A stretch of DNA of 64,000 nt from Demequina litoralis. Its GTDB lineage: Bacteria; Actinomycetota; Actinomycetes; Actinomycetales; Demequinaceae. Positions 47,880 through 57,192 of this stretch are shown here, in pieces. Location: positions 1-64,000 of the forward strand of contig NZ_JAUHPW010000013.1 of NCBI RefSeq assembly GCF_030418455.1, written 5' to 3'. How positions within the stretch are numbered: position 1 is the stretch's first letter; each line of letters opens with the position of its first letter. The notes beneath the pieces were generated by a model, which was given only the letters and a program-made list of their open reading frames with translations, made no database searches and was not told where the DNA came from. Both the position numbers and the translations under genes were made by a program.

Positions 47880-47906
47880 CGGCGGGGTGGCGGCAACCCC
47901 GCCGAG
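47878..47906 (+). terminator. Second hairpin upstream of ilvE
   Basis: CTCGGCGGGGT (47878-47888) and ACCCCGCCGAG (47896-47906) form an 11-bp stem. It shares two bases with the preceding palindrome's right arm, so the two structures could compete. It ends just before a TACTCT -10-like element (47910-47915). Likely the leuB terminator. Confidence 0.65.
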
Positions 47907-47948
47907 CACTACTCTCGTACCCACCCCCCATCACAGGAAGGCTTCGAC

Positions 47949-49058
47949 GTGACCGACACCGCTGCATCGTCCACCGCGGAGGCCTTCCGCGTCGTCAAGA
48001 ACCCGAACCCGGCCACCGATGCCGAGCGCGCGGAGAAGCTCAAGGACCTCGCGTTCGGGCTCCAGTTCACGGACCACATGGCCCACATGACCTGGACGGC
48101 CGACGGGGGTTGGGGCGACCGCCGCGTGGAGCCCTACGGCCCGATCCCGATGGATCCCGCCGCGTCGGTGCTGCACTACGCGCAGGAGGTCTTCGAGGGT
48201 CTCAAGGCGTACCGGTGGGCCGACGGCTCGATCCACCTCTTCCGCCCGGTCGCGAACGCCGAGCGCCTCCAGCGCTCCTCGTGGCGCATGGCGCTGCCGG
48301 AGCTGCCGGTCGAGGACTTCATGGCCTCGATCGACGCGCTCCTCGAGCTCGACCACGCCTGGGTGCCGGACGCTCCCGAGACCTCCCTCTACCTGCGGCC
48401 GTTCCTCATCGGCACGGACGTCTTCCTGGGCCTGCGCGCGCCCAAGCGGGTCGACTACCTGCTCATCGCGTCGCCGTCGGGCCCGTACTTCCCGGGCGGC
48501 ATCAAGCCGGTGAGCATCTGGGTCGAGCGCGACTACCACCGCGCGGGCCCCGGCGGCACCGGCGCCGCGAAGTGCGGAGGCAACTACGCCGCGTCGCTGC
48601 GCCCGCAGATGGCCGCCTACGAGCGCGGCTTCGACCAGGTCCTGTACCTCGACGCCGCCACCAACGCGGTGCTCGAGGAGCTCGGCGGGATGAACGTGTT
48701 CGCGGTCCGCAAGGACGGCACCGTCCTCACGCCGATCATCAACGGCAACATCCTCGAGGGGGTCACGCGCAAGAGCGTGATCCAGCTGGTCGAGGAGCGC
48801 GACCTCAAGGTGGTCGAGCGCGACATCACCCTCGCGGAGCTGCGCGAGGGCATCGAGGACGGCGAGATCACCGAGGTGTTCGCGTGCGGCACCGCGGCGA
48901 TCATCACGCCCGTGGGACGCATCGCCTCGGCCGACTTCGACGTCACCGTCGGCGATGGCGAGCCCGGCGACGTCACCAGCGCGATCCGTCAACGCCTCAC
49001 CGACATCCAGTACGGCCGCGCCGAGGACACCTACGGCTGGATGACCCGGGTCCGCTGA
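47949..49058 (+). CDS. ilvE: Branched-chain amino acid aminotransferase
   Basis: 369 residues from GTG 47949 with AGGAAGG upstream. Class IV PLP aminotransferase: Lys208 in GAAKCGGNYAAS is the Schiff-base lysine. VLHYAQEVFEGLKAYRWADGSIHLFRP, RPFLIGTD and the GVTRKSVIQL / EVFACGTAAIITPVG signatures are present. It makes Val, Leu and Ile from their keto acids. The frame continues upstream to 47829 through the palindrome, but that stretch is regulatory DNA. Confidence 0.96.
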   Translation: MTDTAASSTAEAFRVVKNPNPATDAERAEKLKDLAFGLQFTDHMAHMTWTADGGWGDRRVEPYGPIPMDPAASVLHYAQEVFEGLKAYRWADGSIHLFRPVANAERLQRSSWRMALPELPVEDFMASIDALLELDHAWVPDAPETSLYLRPFLIGTDVFLGLRAPKRVDYLLIASPSGPYFPGGIKPVSIWVERDYHRAGPGGTGAAKCGGNYAASLRPQMAAYERGFDQVLYLDAATNAVLEELGGMNVFAVRKDGTVLTPIINGNILEGVTRKSVIQLVEERDLKVVERDITLAELREGIEDGEITEVFACGTAAIITPVGRIASADFDVTVGDGEPGDVTSAIRQRLTDIQYGRAEDTYGWMTRVR

Positions 49059-49197
49059 CGGGACGATGCGCGGCGCGCCACCGCGCCGCGCCGTCGCGCG
49101 TGCGTCGGGAGGCCTGCCGGCTCTCGCGCCCTCGCGTTCGCGCCGCCGACCCCGCATGATGGGACGCGAGCGCATCAGCGACCGCAAGGAGGAGCCC

Positions 49198-49641
49198 GTG
49201 CCCGTCAAGGACCTCGTGCTGACCAGCCCCGACATCGCCGGCATGGAGCGGATCGACGACCGGTTCGCCGGCCAGTTCGGCGCGGAGACGCCTCGCATGG
49301 TCGTCGACGGGATCCCAGCGGAGGCCGTCGAGCTCGCGCTCGTGTGCCACGATCCCGACGCTCCCAAGCCGCTCGGATTCACCCACTGGACGCTGTACGG
49401 GCTCGCGCCGCTCGACGGCGAGATCGACGTCGCGGCGGGTCGCCAAGGCCCGAACGACGACGGCGGGCACGGCTACGTGGGCCCGTTCCCGCCCTACGGC
49501 CACGGCGACCACCGCTACTACTTCTGGGTGTACGCGCTCAGCCGCCCCGTCATCGGCGAGCCCGCACGCGACGCCTTCCTCCACGCCTACGGCGACGCGA
49601 TCATCGAGCAGGCGCGCCTGGTCGGCACCTACTCGCGCTGA
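49198..49641 (+). CDS. PEBP / YbhB-YbcL family protein
   Basis: 147 residues from GTG 49198 with AAGGAGGAG. Phosphatidylethanolamine-binding (Raf-kinase-inhibitor-like) fold: LTSPDIAGMERIDDRFAG, then LALVCHDPDAPKPLGFTHWTLYGL and YVGPFPPYGHGDHRYYFWVYAL. The ligand pocket residues D, P and H are there. Bacterial members' roles are unclear. It is downstream of ilvE, with an intervening 10-mer copy right after that stop. Confidence 0.88.
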   Translation: MPVKDLVLTSPDIAGMERIDDRFAGQFGAETPRMVVDGIPAEAVELALVCHDPDAPKPLGFTHWTLYGLAPLDGEIDVAAGRQGPNDDGGHGYVGPFPPYGHGDHRYYFWVYALSRPVIGEPARDAFLHAYGDAIIEQARLVGTYSR

Positions 49642-49764
49642 CGCGCGCACCCGTGGCCCCGGGCGGGATGCGTGGGCGACGATGCGCGCGCCGCTCCGGT
49701 CGCGGCTCGGCCGGGTCGGGCGCATCCTGAGGGATAGCCCCCACGCACTCCCAGGAGCAGCCGC

Positions 49765-50748
49765 ATGACCACCGTGGCCCCGCGCGTCTCCCGACGCGAC
49801 GACGAGCGCTACCGCGCGGCCGAGCGGGACGTGTGGGCGCTCCACGGGATGGCGCCCGTCGAACGCTGGATCGAGGTGCCGGACTACGGCATCCGCGTGC
49901 GGGTCCTCGAGCACGGCGAGGGACGGCCGGTGGTGTTCGTCCACGGCAACCCGACCGCCGGCAACGTGTTCGTGCCGCTCGTGGCCGCGCTGCCCGGTGT
50001 GCGCGCGATCGTGGTCGACCGTCCGGGCTGCGGATTGAGCGAGGCGCTCGACTACTCCCAGATGACGCCCGAGGATCTCAGGCGCGCGATCACCACCTAC
50101 GTCGCGGCGGTGATCGAGGGGCTCGTCGGCGGTCCGGCGCACCTGCTGGGCAACTCGGCGGGCGGGGGCACGGTGCTGGTGGCGGCCGCGCGGCTGCCGG
50201 ACCTCGTCGAGAGCGTCGTGATCGAGGGCGTGCCCGCGGTGCGCGGCATGCGGCTGCCGCGCGAGCTGCGCCTGACGGCGCTCACCCCCGTCGCCCGCGT
50301 GGTCGCGGCGCACAAGGTCAACGAGGCGGACCTGCGCCGGTCCTTCCGCGCGATGGGCCACGGGGATCTGCTCGAGGCGGGCGGTCCGCCAGCCGCCGAG
50401 CTCGCGTGGCGCATGGCGCTGTCGCGCTACACCGACACCTACTGGCACGAGCTCTCGCTCATCCGTCGCACCGCCACCTGGCGCGGCCTGCGCCCCGACT
50501 GGGTCGCCGGCAAGGAGACGCTCGAGGCGCTGCGCATGCCCAGCCTGTGGATCGTCGGCGACCGCGATCCGTTCGCACGCCCCGAGCGGGTGCGCGCGTG
50601 GGCGCGCCACGCGCGCGACTCGACCGTGCACGTCATGGAGGGCTCGGGCCATCAGCCGTGGCTCGACGACCCGGCGCGGCACGCGCACCTCATCACGCGC
50701 TGGTGGGACCCCGGGCCTTCCGGCCCGCAACAACCTACGGTTGCGTAG
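49765..50748 (+). CDS. Alpha/beta-hydrolase
   Basis: 327 residues. An N-terminal helix (RVSRRDDERYRAAERDVW) precedes the hydrolase core: VVFVHGNPTAGNVFVPL (oxyanion hole), DRPGCGLSE, the nucleophile elbow LLGNSAGGGTV, WIVGDRDPFARPERV (acid) and GSGHQPWLDDP (His). Likely an esterase, lipase or C-C hydrolase; substrate unknown. The TAG stop lies inside the fadD operator palindrome, so the two genes are tightly packed. Confidence 0.86.
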   Translation: MTTVAPRVSRRDDERYRAAERDVWALHGMAPVERWIEVPDYGIRVRVLEHGEGRPVVFVHGNPTAGNVFVPLVAALPGVRAIVVDRPGCGLSEALDYSQMTPEDLRRAITTYVAAVIEGLVGGPAHLLGNSAGGGTVLVAAARLPDLVESVVIEGVPAVRGMRLPRELRLTALTPVARVVAAHKVNEADLRRSFRAMGHGDLLEAGGPPAAELAWRMALSRYTDTYWHELSLIRRTATWRGLRPDWVAGKETLEALRMPSLWIVGDRDPFARPERVRAWARHARDSTVHVMEGSGHQPWLDDPARHAHLITRWWDPGPSGPQQPTVA

Positions 50749-50756
50749 GTTAGGCT
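50732..50756 (+). promoter_or_regulatory. fadD operator palindrome and -10
   Basis: AACCTACG-gttg-CGTAGGTT (50732-50751) is a perfect 8-bp inverted repeat, and its last T starts the -10-like TAGGCT (50751-50756), six bases ahead of the fadD ATG. A bound TetR-type repressor would block a leaderless start. The family of the regulator is inference. Confidence 0.65.
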
Positions 50757-50762
50757 TCTTCC

Positions 50763-52574
50763 ATGCAGAGCAGCATGACGTCCCCCGCCCTTGCCACCGT
50801 CGACGACCGCCTCGACCTCACCGCGCTCCTGCGCGCGCGCACCGCGGCCGACCCGGCCGCGCCCTTCGCCGAGGTCAAGGACGAGTCCGGCGTCTGGCAC
50901 ACCGTCACCCGCGCCGACTTCGAGCGGCGCGTGCGCGCCGTCGCGAAGGGTCTGATCGCCGCGGGCGTGTCCGCGGGCGACCGCGTCGGCGTCATGGGCG
51001 ACACGAGCCTCGAGTGGTCCGTCATGGACTTCGCGGTCCTCGCGGTGGGCGGCGTCACCGTCCCGATCTACCCCTCCTCCTCCGCAGCGCAGTGCGCGTG
51101 GATCGTCGAGGACGCGGGCCTCGGCTTCGTGGCCGCGGAGACAGCCGAGCAGCGCGCGATGCTGACCGGGCTCGAGCACGCCCCCACCGCCCTCGCGCTC
51201 ACCGCCGAGGGCCTCGAGGCCGTCGCTGCCAAGGGCGAGGAGGTCACCGACGACGCCCTCGACGCGCGCACCGCGGACGTGGTGCTCGACGACCTCGCCT
51301 CGATCATCTACACCTCCGGTACCACCGGCCGCCCCAAGGGGGCGATGCTCACCCATGGCAACCTGGTGGCCCACTGCGCGAACATCGAGCTCGATCCGCA
51401 CTTCGGCGCCTTCGTGCAGGGCCAGACCCGCGTGCTGCTGTTCCTGCCGCTCGCGCACGTCTTCGCCCGCCTCGCGATGGTGCTCGCGCTGTCGTCCGGG
51501 GCCGTCATCGGCTACACGCCGAACCACCGCACGCTCGCCGCGGACCTCGCATCCTTCCGGCCAACCTGGATGCCGCTCGTCCCGCGCGTGCTCGAGACCA
51601 TCTACAACCGTGCCGACGGCGCGCAGACCGGCGTCAAGAAGAGGATCTTCCGCTGGTCCGCGTGGGTCGCGCGCGAGGTGTCGAAGGCTCAGGAGTCCCG
51701 CGGGCCCGGCATCGTCCTCAAGTCGCAGTACGCCGTCGCCAACGCGCTGGTGCTGAAGAAGATCCGCCACCTTCTCGGCGGGCAGCTCGGCTACGTGCTC
51801 GCGGGCGGCGCGAAGCTGACGCCGAGCATCGGCCACTTCTTCCGCGGCCTCGGCGTCACCGTGATGCAGGGCTACGGCCTCACCGAGACCACCGCCGCCC
51901 ACATGGGCACCCCGAGCACCGGTCAGGTCATGGGCACCGTGGGCCACCCGATCGCCGGCTGCGAGATCACGCTCGCCGAGGACGGCGAGATCCTCGCGCG
52001 CGGCGTCAACCTCTTCGCCGGCTACTGGAACGCGCCCGAGGCCACCGCCGCCGTCATGCGCGACGGCTGGTTCGCGACCGGGGACCTCGGCGAGATCCAC
52101 GACGGCAACCTCACGATCACGGGCCGCAAGAAAGAGATCCTCGTGCTCTCCTCGGGCAAGAACGTCCAGCCCGCCACGCTCGAGGACTCGCTGCGCTCCC
52201 ACCCGGCGATCCAGGACTCCGTGGTGATCGGCGACGGCCGCCACTTCGTGTCGGCGGTGGTCACGCTCGACCCGGTCCTGCTGCCCACCTGGCTCGCGGC
52301 GCACGACCTGCCCGACATGCCCGTCGAGGAGGCCGCTCGCCATGAGCGGGTGCGCGAGCTCATCGGCCGTGCCATCACCACGGCGAACGAGCACGTCTCC
52401 CGGGCCGAGGCGATCCGCGAGTTCCGCATCCTGCCGCGCGAGTTCACCGAGGCCCGCGAGGAGATGACAGCCTCGCTCAAGGTGCGCCGCGAGACGGTCA
52501 TGGAGCACTTCGCCGAGGTGATCGAGGCGATCTACGCACCCGCCGGCGGCGCGCCCAAGGCGGCCCGCTCCTAG
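50763..52574 (+). CDS. fadD: Long-chain fatty-acid-CoA ligase
   Basis: 603 residues, ANL (AMP-forming) superfamily. ATP motif YTSGTTGRPKGAMLTHGN (about 181-198), then GYGLTETTAAHMGTPSTG (A5), GWFATGDLGEIHDGNLTITGRKKEI (A7/A8) and the C-terminal LVLSSGKNVQPATLEDSL with catalytic Lys later. It activates fatty acids to acyl-CoA for oxidation or lipid synthesis. Larger than the E. coli FadD and closest in pattern to actinobacterial FadD15-type enzymes. Controlled through the overlapping palindrome. Confidence 0.93.
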   Translation: MQSSMTSPALATVDDRLDLTALLRARTAADPAAPFAEVKDESGVWHTVTRADFERRVRAVAKGLIAAGVSAGDRVGVMGDTSLEWSVMDFAVLAVGGVTVPIYPSSSAAQCAWIVEDAGLGFVAAETAEQRAMLTGLEHAPTALALTAEGLEAVAAKGEEVTDDALDARTADVVLDDLASIIYTSGTTGRPKGAMLTHGNLVAHCANIELDPHFGAFVQGQTRVLLFLPLAHVFARLAMVLALSSGAVIGYTPNHRTLAADLASFRPTWMPLVPRVLETIYNRADGAQTGVKKRIFRWSAWVAREVSKAQESRGPGIVLKSQYAVANALVLKKIRHLLGGQLGYVLAGGAKLTPSIGHFFRGLGVTVMQGYGLTETTAAHMGTPSTGQVMGTVGHPIAGCEITLAEDGEILARGVNLFAGYWNAPEATAAVMRDGWFATGDLGEIHDGNLTITGRKKEILVLSSGKNVQPATLEDSLRSHPAIQDSVVIGDGRHFVSAVVTLDPVLLPTWLAAHDLPDMPVEEAARHERVRELIGRAITTANEHVSRAEAIREFRILPREFTEAREEMTASLKVRRETVMEHFAEVIEAIYAPAGGAPKAARS

Positions 52575-52730
52575 CGACTCCCAATGACACATGTGACGCA
52601 TGGGGAAGCGGGCCGCGTGCCGCGACCGCCGCATCGTCCCGGCGCCCCCGACAGGTGGGGGCCTTCCCGCCGTCGCCGCCCCGACGTAGCCTGACGGGGT
52701 CGCGCCGCGGCGCGGCAGGGGAGGGCCGTC

Positions 52731-53695
<965 letters not shown>

Positions 53696-53699
<4 letters not shown>

Positions 53700-54544
53700 C
53701 CGCCCAGGCCTCGCGGCAGCAGGAGGAGAGCGCGCCTCGGGTCGAGGCGATCGCCGCGGCCCTGGTCGGCGGCAGCCGTCCGTCACGGCCGTCACCGCTC
53801 AGCAGCTCGATCTCGTTCGGCTGGCGCGCCCTGCTGAAGATCAAGCACGTGCCCGAGCAGCTCGCGGACGTCACGCTCTTCCCGGTGATCATGACGCTGC
53901 TGTTCACCTTCCTGTTCGGCGGCGCCATCGCGGGGTCCGTCGACTCCTACATCGCGTACATCGCGCCGGGTGTGCTGGTCCAGTCGGTGCTGTTCATCAC
54001 GATGTACAGCGCCTCGACGCTGCGCACCGACATCGACCGCGGGGTCTTCGACCGTTTCCGGTCGTTGCCGATCTGGCGTCCGTCCCCGCTCATCGGCATG
54101 CTGCTCGGCGACGCCGTGCGCTACTCGCTCGGCGCGGCGGTGACGGCGGCGGTCTGCCTGCTCATCGGCTGGAGGCCCGAGGGCGGGTTCCTCGGTGTCC
54201 TTGCGGGCGTCGGCGTGGTCCTCACGTTCGCGTTCGGGCTCGGCTGGCTGTGGCTGTTCTTCGGCCTGATCCTGCGCACGCCCGGCTCGGTGACGGCGGT
54301 CTCGACCATCGTGCTCATGCCGGTCCTGTTCGGCTCCAACATCTTCGTCGACCCGTCCACCATGCCCGGGTGGCTCCAGGGCTGGGTCGAGATCAACCCG
54401 GTCTCGGACCTGGTGACCACCACGCGCGCGTTCATGAACGGCACACCGGTCGGGCCCGAGCTGGGCGTGACGCTGGCGTGGTCCGCGGGTCTCGTCGCGG
54501 TGTTCGGCTCGCTGACGATGTGGCGGTACCGCAACCCGCGCTGA
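53696..54544 (+). CDS. ABC-2 type transporter permease, DrrB type
   Basis: 282 residues from ATG 53696 overlapping the ATPase stop (ATGA). Six hydrophobic segments after a cytoplasmic N-terminus. The family motif [37 protein letters not shown] and [39 protein letters not shown] are characteristic of daunorubicin-resistance-type permeases. The pair probably exports a drug or a lipid; no substrate gene or regulator is adjacent. Confidence 0.92.
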
Positions 54545-54633
54545 CGCGCGTCCGCCCTGGTCGACAAGCCATTTTCGGCATCGGGGGACCAAAGTTGTCA
54601 CGGAGTGCCTCCCGAGTAGGGAATGATTCTCCG

Positions 54634-55023
54634 GTGACTTTGACGCAGGACATCGAGCCCCGGACGTACTTCCGCACCTTCGAGGCCGCGCTGGCGGACT
54701 TCAAGCCCCCGGCCGAGAACATCGACCAGATCATCGACGTGGTCCGTACCCTCAGCTACGAGCACGTCTACATCCCCGAGTCGCGCGCCTTCATCGCGCT
54801 CGAGCCCGCGGGCAGCACCAGCCCCGTGGCGTTCATCGCCCACGGCTACATCGCCGTGCACCCGCAGGAGGGCGACAACTACTGGATCGAGCTGCCGGCG
54901 CACCAGGCCGCCGCCAAGGGCTTCGCCGCCGTCGCGAAGCAGGTGGAGGAGGCCGTGATCCCCACGTGCGCGACGTGCTTCACCAACCTCCCGTCGACCG
55001 GGATGTGCGACTACTGCGACTAG
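54634..55023 (+). CDS. Small protein with C-terminal zinc-ribbon-like cysteines
   Basis: 129 residues from GTG 54634. A mixed alpha/beta domain (about 1-105: EPRTYFRTFEAALADFKPP, YEHVYIPESRAFIALEP, VAFIAHGYIAVHPQEGDNYWIEL) ends in two cysteine pairs, CATC...CDYC, likely a zinc knuckle. Predicted cytosolic. I do not recognise the family. The next gene downstream also encodes a small protein with Cys pairs, so the two may be related in role. Confidence 0.65.
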   Translation: MTLTQDIEPRTYFRTFEAALADFKPPAENIDQIIDVVRTLSYEHVYIPESRAFIALEPAGSTSPVAFIAHGYIAVHPQEGDNYWIELPAHQAAAKGFAAVAKQVEEAVIPTCATCFTNLPSTGMCDYCD

Positions 55024-55312
55024 ACCTCGGCTGAGCGCCGGGCGAATCCGCTCCGATCTGGACGCGCCGCCCCCATTCATCGCCGATAATTGACTCGACC
55101 CCGAGGTCGGGTGCCCTCTTCATTCCAGTTCCGGGTTCCCGATCTCGGGGTCGCCTCATGTCCGGGCGGCGCTCCCACGCCCGAAACCCGGAAAAACGGG
55201 ACCAACGGTGCTTGTGTGCATCGTTGGAGGGTTCCTACCCTTGGCCGCATCGTCACGAGGACCGCCATCGGGGGCGGGCCGCGGACGACGCGCAGCTCAG
55301 AGAGGAGCCGCC
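55024..55312. other. Structured non-coding gap
   Basis: 289 bases with no gene. A 15-bp stem (55097-55111 with 55138-55152, one G-U pair) encloses a 26-base loop, followed by CCCG...CGGG pairing near 55178-55200 and a variant 10-mer CGCATCGTCA at 55244. It may hold a terminator plus a promoter, or a small structured RNA. Confidence 0.4.
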
Positions 55313-55534
55313 ATGCCGGAGGTGCTCGCTCAAGTAGAGGTCGGTCAGATCGCGCAGTCCGCCTCGTTCGTCTGCGAGGCGCGCGGTCATCAGTTCATCG
55401 ACGAGGTCCGCCTCGATGCGAAGCTGGCGAAGGAGGATCGCCGATATCGCGAGGGCGTGCGCTGGATCCGGCAGTGGAGCGGCTACTGCGCATGCTGCGG
55501 CCGGCGCGTACGGGTCACGCCCCTCGCCGCCTGA
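55313..55534 (+). CDS. Small cysteine-pair protein, unknown
   Basis: 73 residues from ATG 55313 with GAGAGGAG. Basic and helical (FIDEVRLDAKLAKEDRRYREGVRWIRQWSG) with a C-terminal CACCGRRVRVT and an upstream single Cys, so a zinc site with few ligands is possible. No domain is recognised. It converges on the reductase gene, with five bases between the stops. Confidence 0.55.
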   Translation: MPEVLAQVEVGQIAQSASFVCEARGHQFIDEVRLDAKLAKEDRRYREGVRWIRQWSGYCACCGRRVRVTPLAA

Positions 55535-55538
55535 TCCC

Positions 55539-56105
55539 TCAGAGGACGTCGTACACGAGCGTGACGTGGCCGCTCGGAAGGGCGTCGATCTCCACGGGGC
55601 GCAGCGTGCGCGCATGCCGCAGCCCCGGGGTGGTGGTGCGGCCCTCGCCGATGAGCACCGGGACGATGCGCAGCCGCACCACCTCGACCAGTTCGGCCTG
55701 GAGCAGGGCGCCGGCGAGCATGAGGCTGCCCCACAGCACGATGTCGCCGTCGTAGCGGTGCTTGAGCCGGCGCACGGTGTCGCGCGGCTCGCCCACCTCG
55801 ACGGTCGCCGACGCATAGTCGCCCCACGGCGCGCGCCTCAGCGTGTTCGTGACGACGTGCTTGGGGGTCTCGTTGATGAAGTCGGCGAGGGGCTCCTCGT
55901 CCGTGGTCCTGCCGGGCCAGTAGTCGGAGAACAGCTCGTAGGTGGTGCGGCCCAGCAGGATCGCGTCGACGTTCTCGAGCATCGCGATCTGCCCGGGGTC
56001 CGTCGCGTCGAACGGTCCGGGGATGCGCATGAAGTCGAGCCGGCCGTCCGGGCCTGCGGCGAAGCCGTCGACCGTGACGATCTGCTCGACGATGAGGCGA
56101 CCCAT
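55539..56105 (-). CDS. RibD C-terminal / dihydrofolate-reductase-like protein
   Basis: 188 residues. The fold of RibD_C: MGRLIVEQIVTVDGFAAGPDG, then AILLGRTTYELFSDYWPGRTT, HVVTNTLR, then IVLWGSLMLAGALLQAELVEVVRLRIVPVLIGEGRTTTPG. Such stand-alone proteins bind NADPH and reduce an unknown pteridine- or flavin-like molecule. A 10-mer copy (55661) lies within it. Confidence 0.86.
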   Translation of the reverse strand: MGRLIVEQIVTVDGFAAGPDGRLDFMRIPGPFDATDPGQIAMLENVDAILLGRTTYELFSDYWPGRTTDEEPLADFINETPKHVVTNTLRRAPWGDYASATVEVGEPRDTVRRLKHRYDGDIVLWGSLMLAGALLQAELVEVVRLRIVPVLIGEGRTTTPGLRHARTLRPVEIDALPSGHVTLVYDVL

Positions 56106-56148
56106 ACGGCCAGAGTAGGTCGCGTCACCCCAGGTGCGCGCGCCGTCG

Positions 56149-56667
56149 CTAGGGACGATGCGCGGGCTCGGCGGCGCGGTCGTCCGGGGTCTTCATACGG
56201 GTGACCGCGCGCAGGTCGCGGCCCGCGATCACCAACGTCACGATGGCCGGCAGGGCGATCACCGTGTCCCACAGCTGGCCGGGCGCGCCCATGCCGATCA
56301 CGGCGTCGCTCGGCTGCACGGCGATCCACTGCGACACGGCGAGCACGGCGATCCACGCGGCCATCCCGGCCACGGTCACCCACGCGACGACGCGCCAGGC
56401 CTTGACCACGCCTGCGTTCTCGGCGGCGCGGGTGCGACGGACGATCCATCCGGCGACGAGTGCGAACGCGGTCACGAGCATCACCGCGCCGAGGAGCCAG
56501 TTGGCCTCCTTGGGCATCGCCCGCTCGGCCGGGATGACGCTCGCGCTCGGGTCGTCCCACGTGCGCAGCTGCTCGGGCACGCTGACCACGACGAGCAGCG
56601 CGCCGAGCGCAAGCACGATGCGCACCGTCAGGGAGCCTGCTGCCACGAGCCGCGACCACTGTGTCAT
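56149..56667 (-). CDS. Four-TM membrane protein, unknown
   Basis: 172 residues with four hydrophobic segments (about 15-32, 57-76, 92-112, 134-148). A basic loop RRTRAAENAGVVKAW separates segments 2 and 3. No catalytic motif. Its last codons and stop (Pro-Ala-His-Arg-Pro-stop) are formed by the genome 10-mer in its extended form. It is not closely coupled to either neighbour. Confidence 0.65.
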   Translation of the reverse strand: MTQWSRLVAAGSLTVRIVLALGALLVVVSVPEQLRTWDDPSASVIPAERAMPKEANWLLGAVMLVTAFALVAGWIVRRTRAAENAGVVKAWRVVAWVTVAGMAAWIAVLAVSQWIAVQPSDAVIGMGAPGQLWDTVIALPAIVTLVIAGRDLRAVTRMKTPDDRAAEPAHRP

Positions 56668-56700
56668 GCGGCCATCGTGCCTGGTCAGCGGGGGAGGGCG

Positions 56701-57147
56701 CTAGGGTTCTCGGGTTTCGGCGCGGGCGCGGCGCTCCCGCACGGTCGTGATGATCGTCGCCGCGACCTCGGCGGGGTCCTCGTGCTCCCAGAACCGCAGG
56801 ACGAGCCATCCCGCGTCCTCCAGCGTGCCCGTCGTCTCGATGTCGCGCTCCCGGTTGCGTTCGAGCTTGGGCAGCCAGTACTCGCTGTTCGCCTGGGGGC
56901 TCGTGCCGTGGACGGGGCAGGAGTGCCAGAAGCACCCGTCGACGAACACGGCGACCTTCGTCGGGCGGAACAGCAGGTCGGCGGTGCGGCGCACGCCCTT
57001 GATCGGCGTGGCGGCGACGCGGTACCTGAGGCCGGACGCGTGGACGAGCCGGCGGACGGCGAGCTCGGGCTTGGTGTCGCGCTTCTTGTTGCCCTTCATG
57101 GAACGCGCGACACCTGGGCTCGATGCCCACGAACCTGCTGTGTCCAC
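56701..57147 (-). CDS. vsr: Very-short-patch-repair (Vsr) endonuclease
   Basis: 148 residues. It nicks next to T:G mismatches from deaminated 5-methylcytosine. Conserved blocks: RSMKGNKKRDTKPELAVRRLVHASGLRYRV, then RRTADLLFRPTKVAVFVDGCFWHSCPVHG (catalytic Asp and zinc Cys/His) and NSEYWLPKLERNRERD. Vsr genes normally accompany a cytosine-5 methylase, and none is visible here; the HNH nuclease gene upstream is the only partner. Start at ATG 57147; a slightly later start is possible. Confidence 0.92.
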   Translation of the reverse strand: MDTAGSWASSPGVARSMKGNKKRDTKPELAVRRLVHASGLRYRVAATPIKGVRRTADLLFRPTKVAVFVDGCFWHSCPVHGTSPQANSEYWLPKLERNRERDIETTGTLEDAGWLVLRFWEHEDPAEVAATIITTVRERRARAETREP

Positions 57148-57192
57148 GCTCGGAGCATAGGCATGAGCGTTAGAGCTCGGCCTCGCACGAGG

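Noticed and set aside
47829-47948. ilvE extension upstream of 47949
   Set aside because: The frame crosses the 20-bp palindrome, a hairpin and a -10 element, so it is regulatory DNA.
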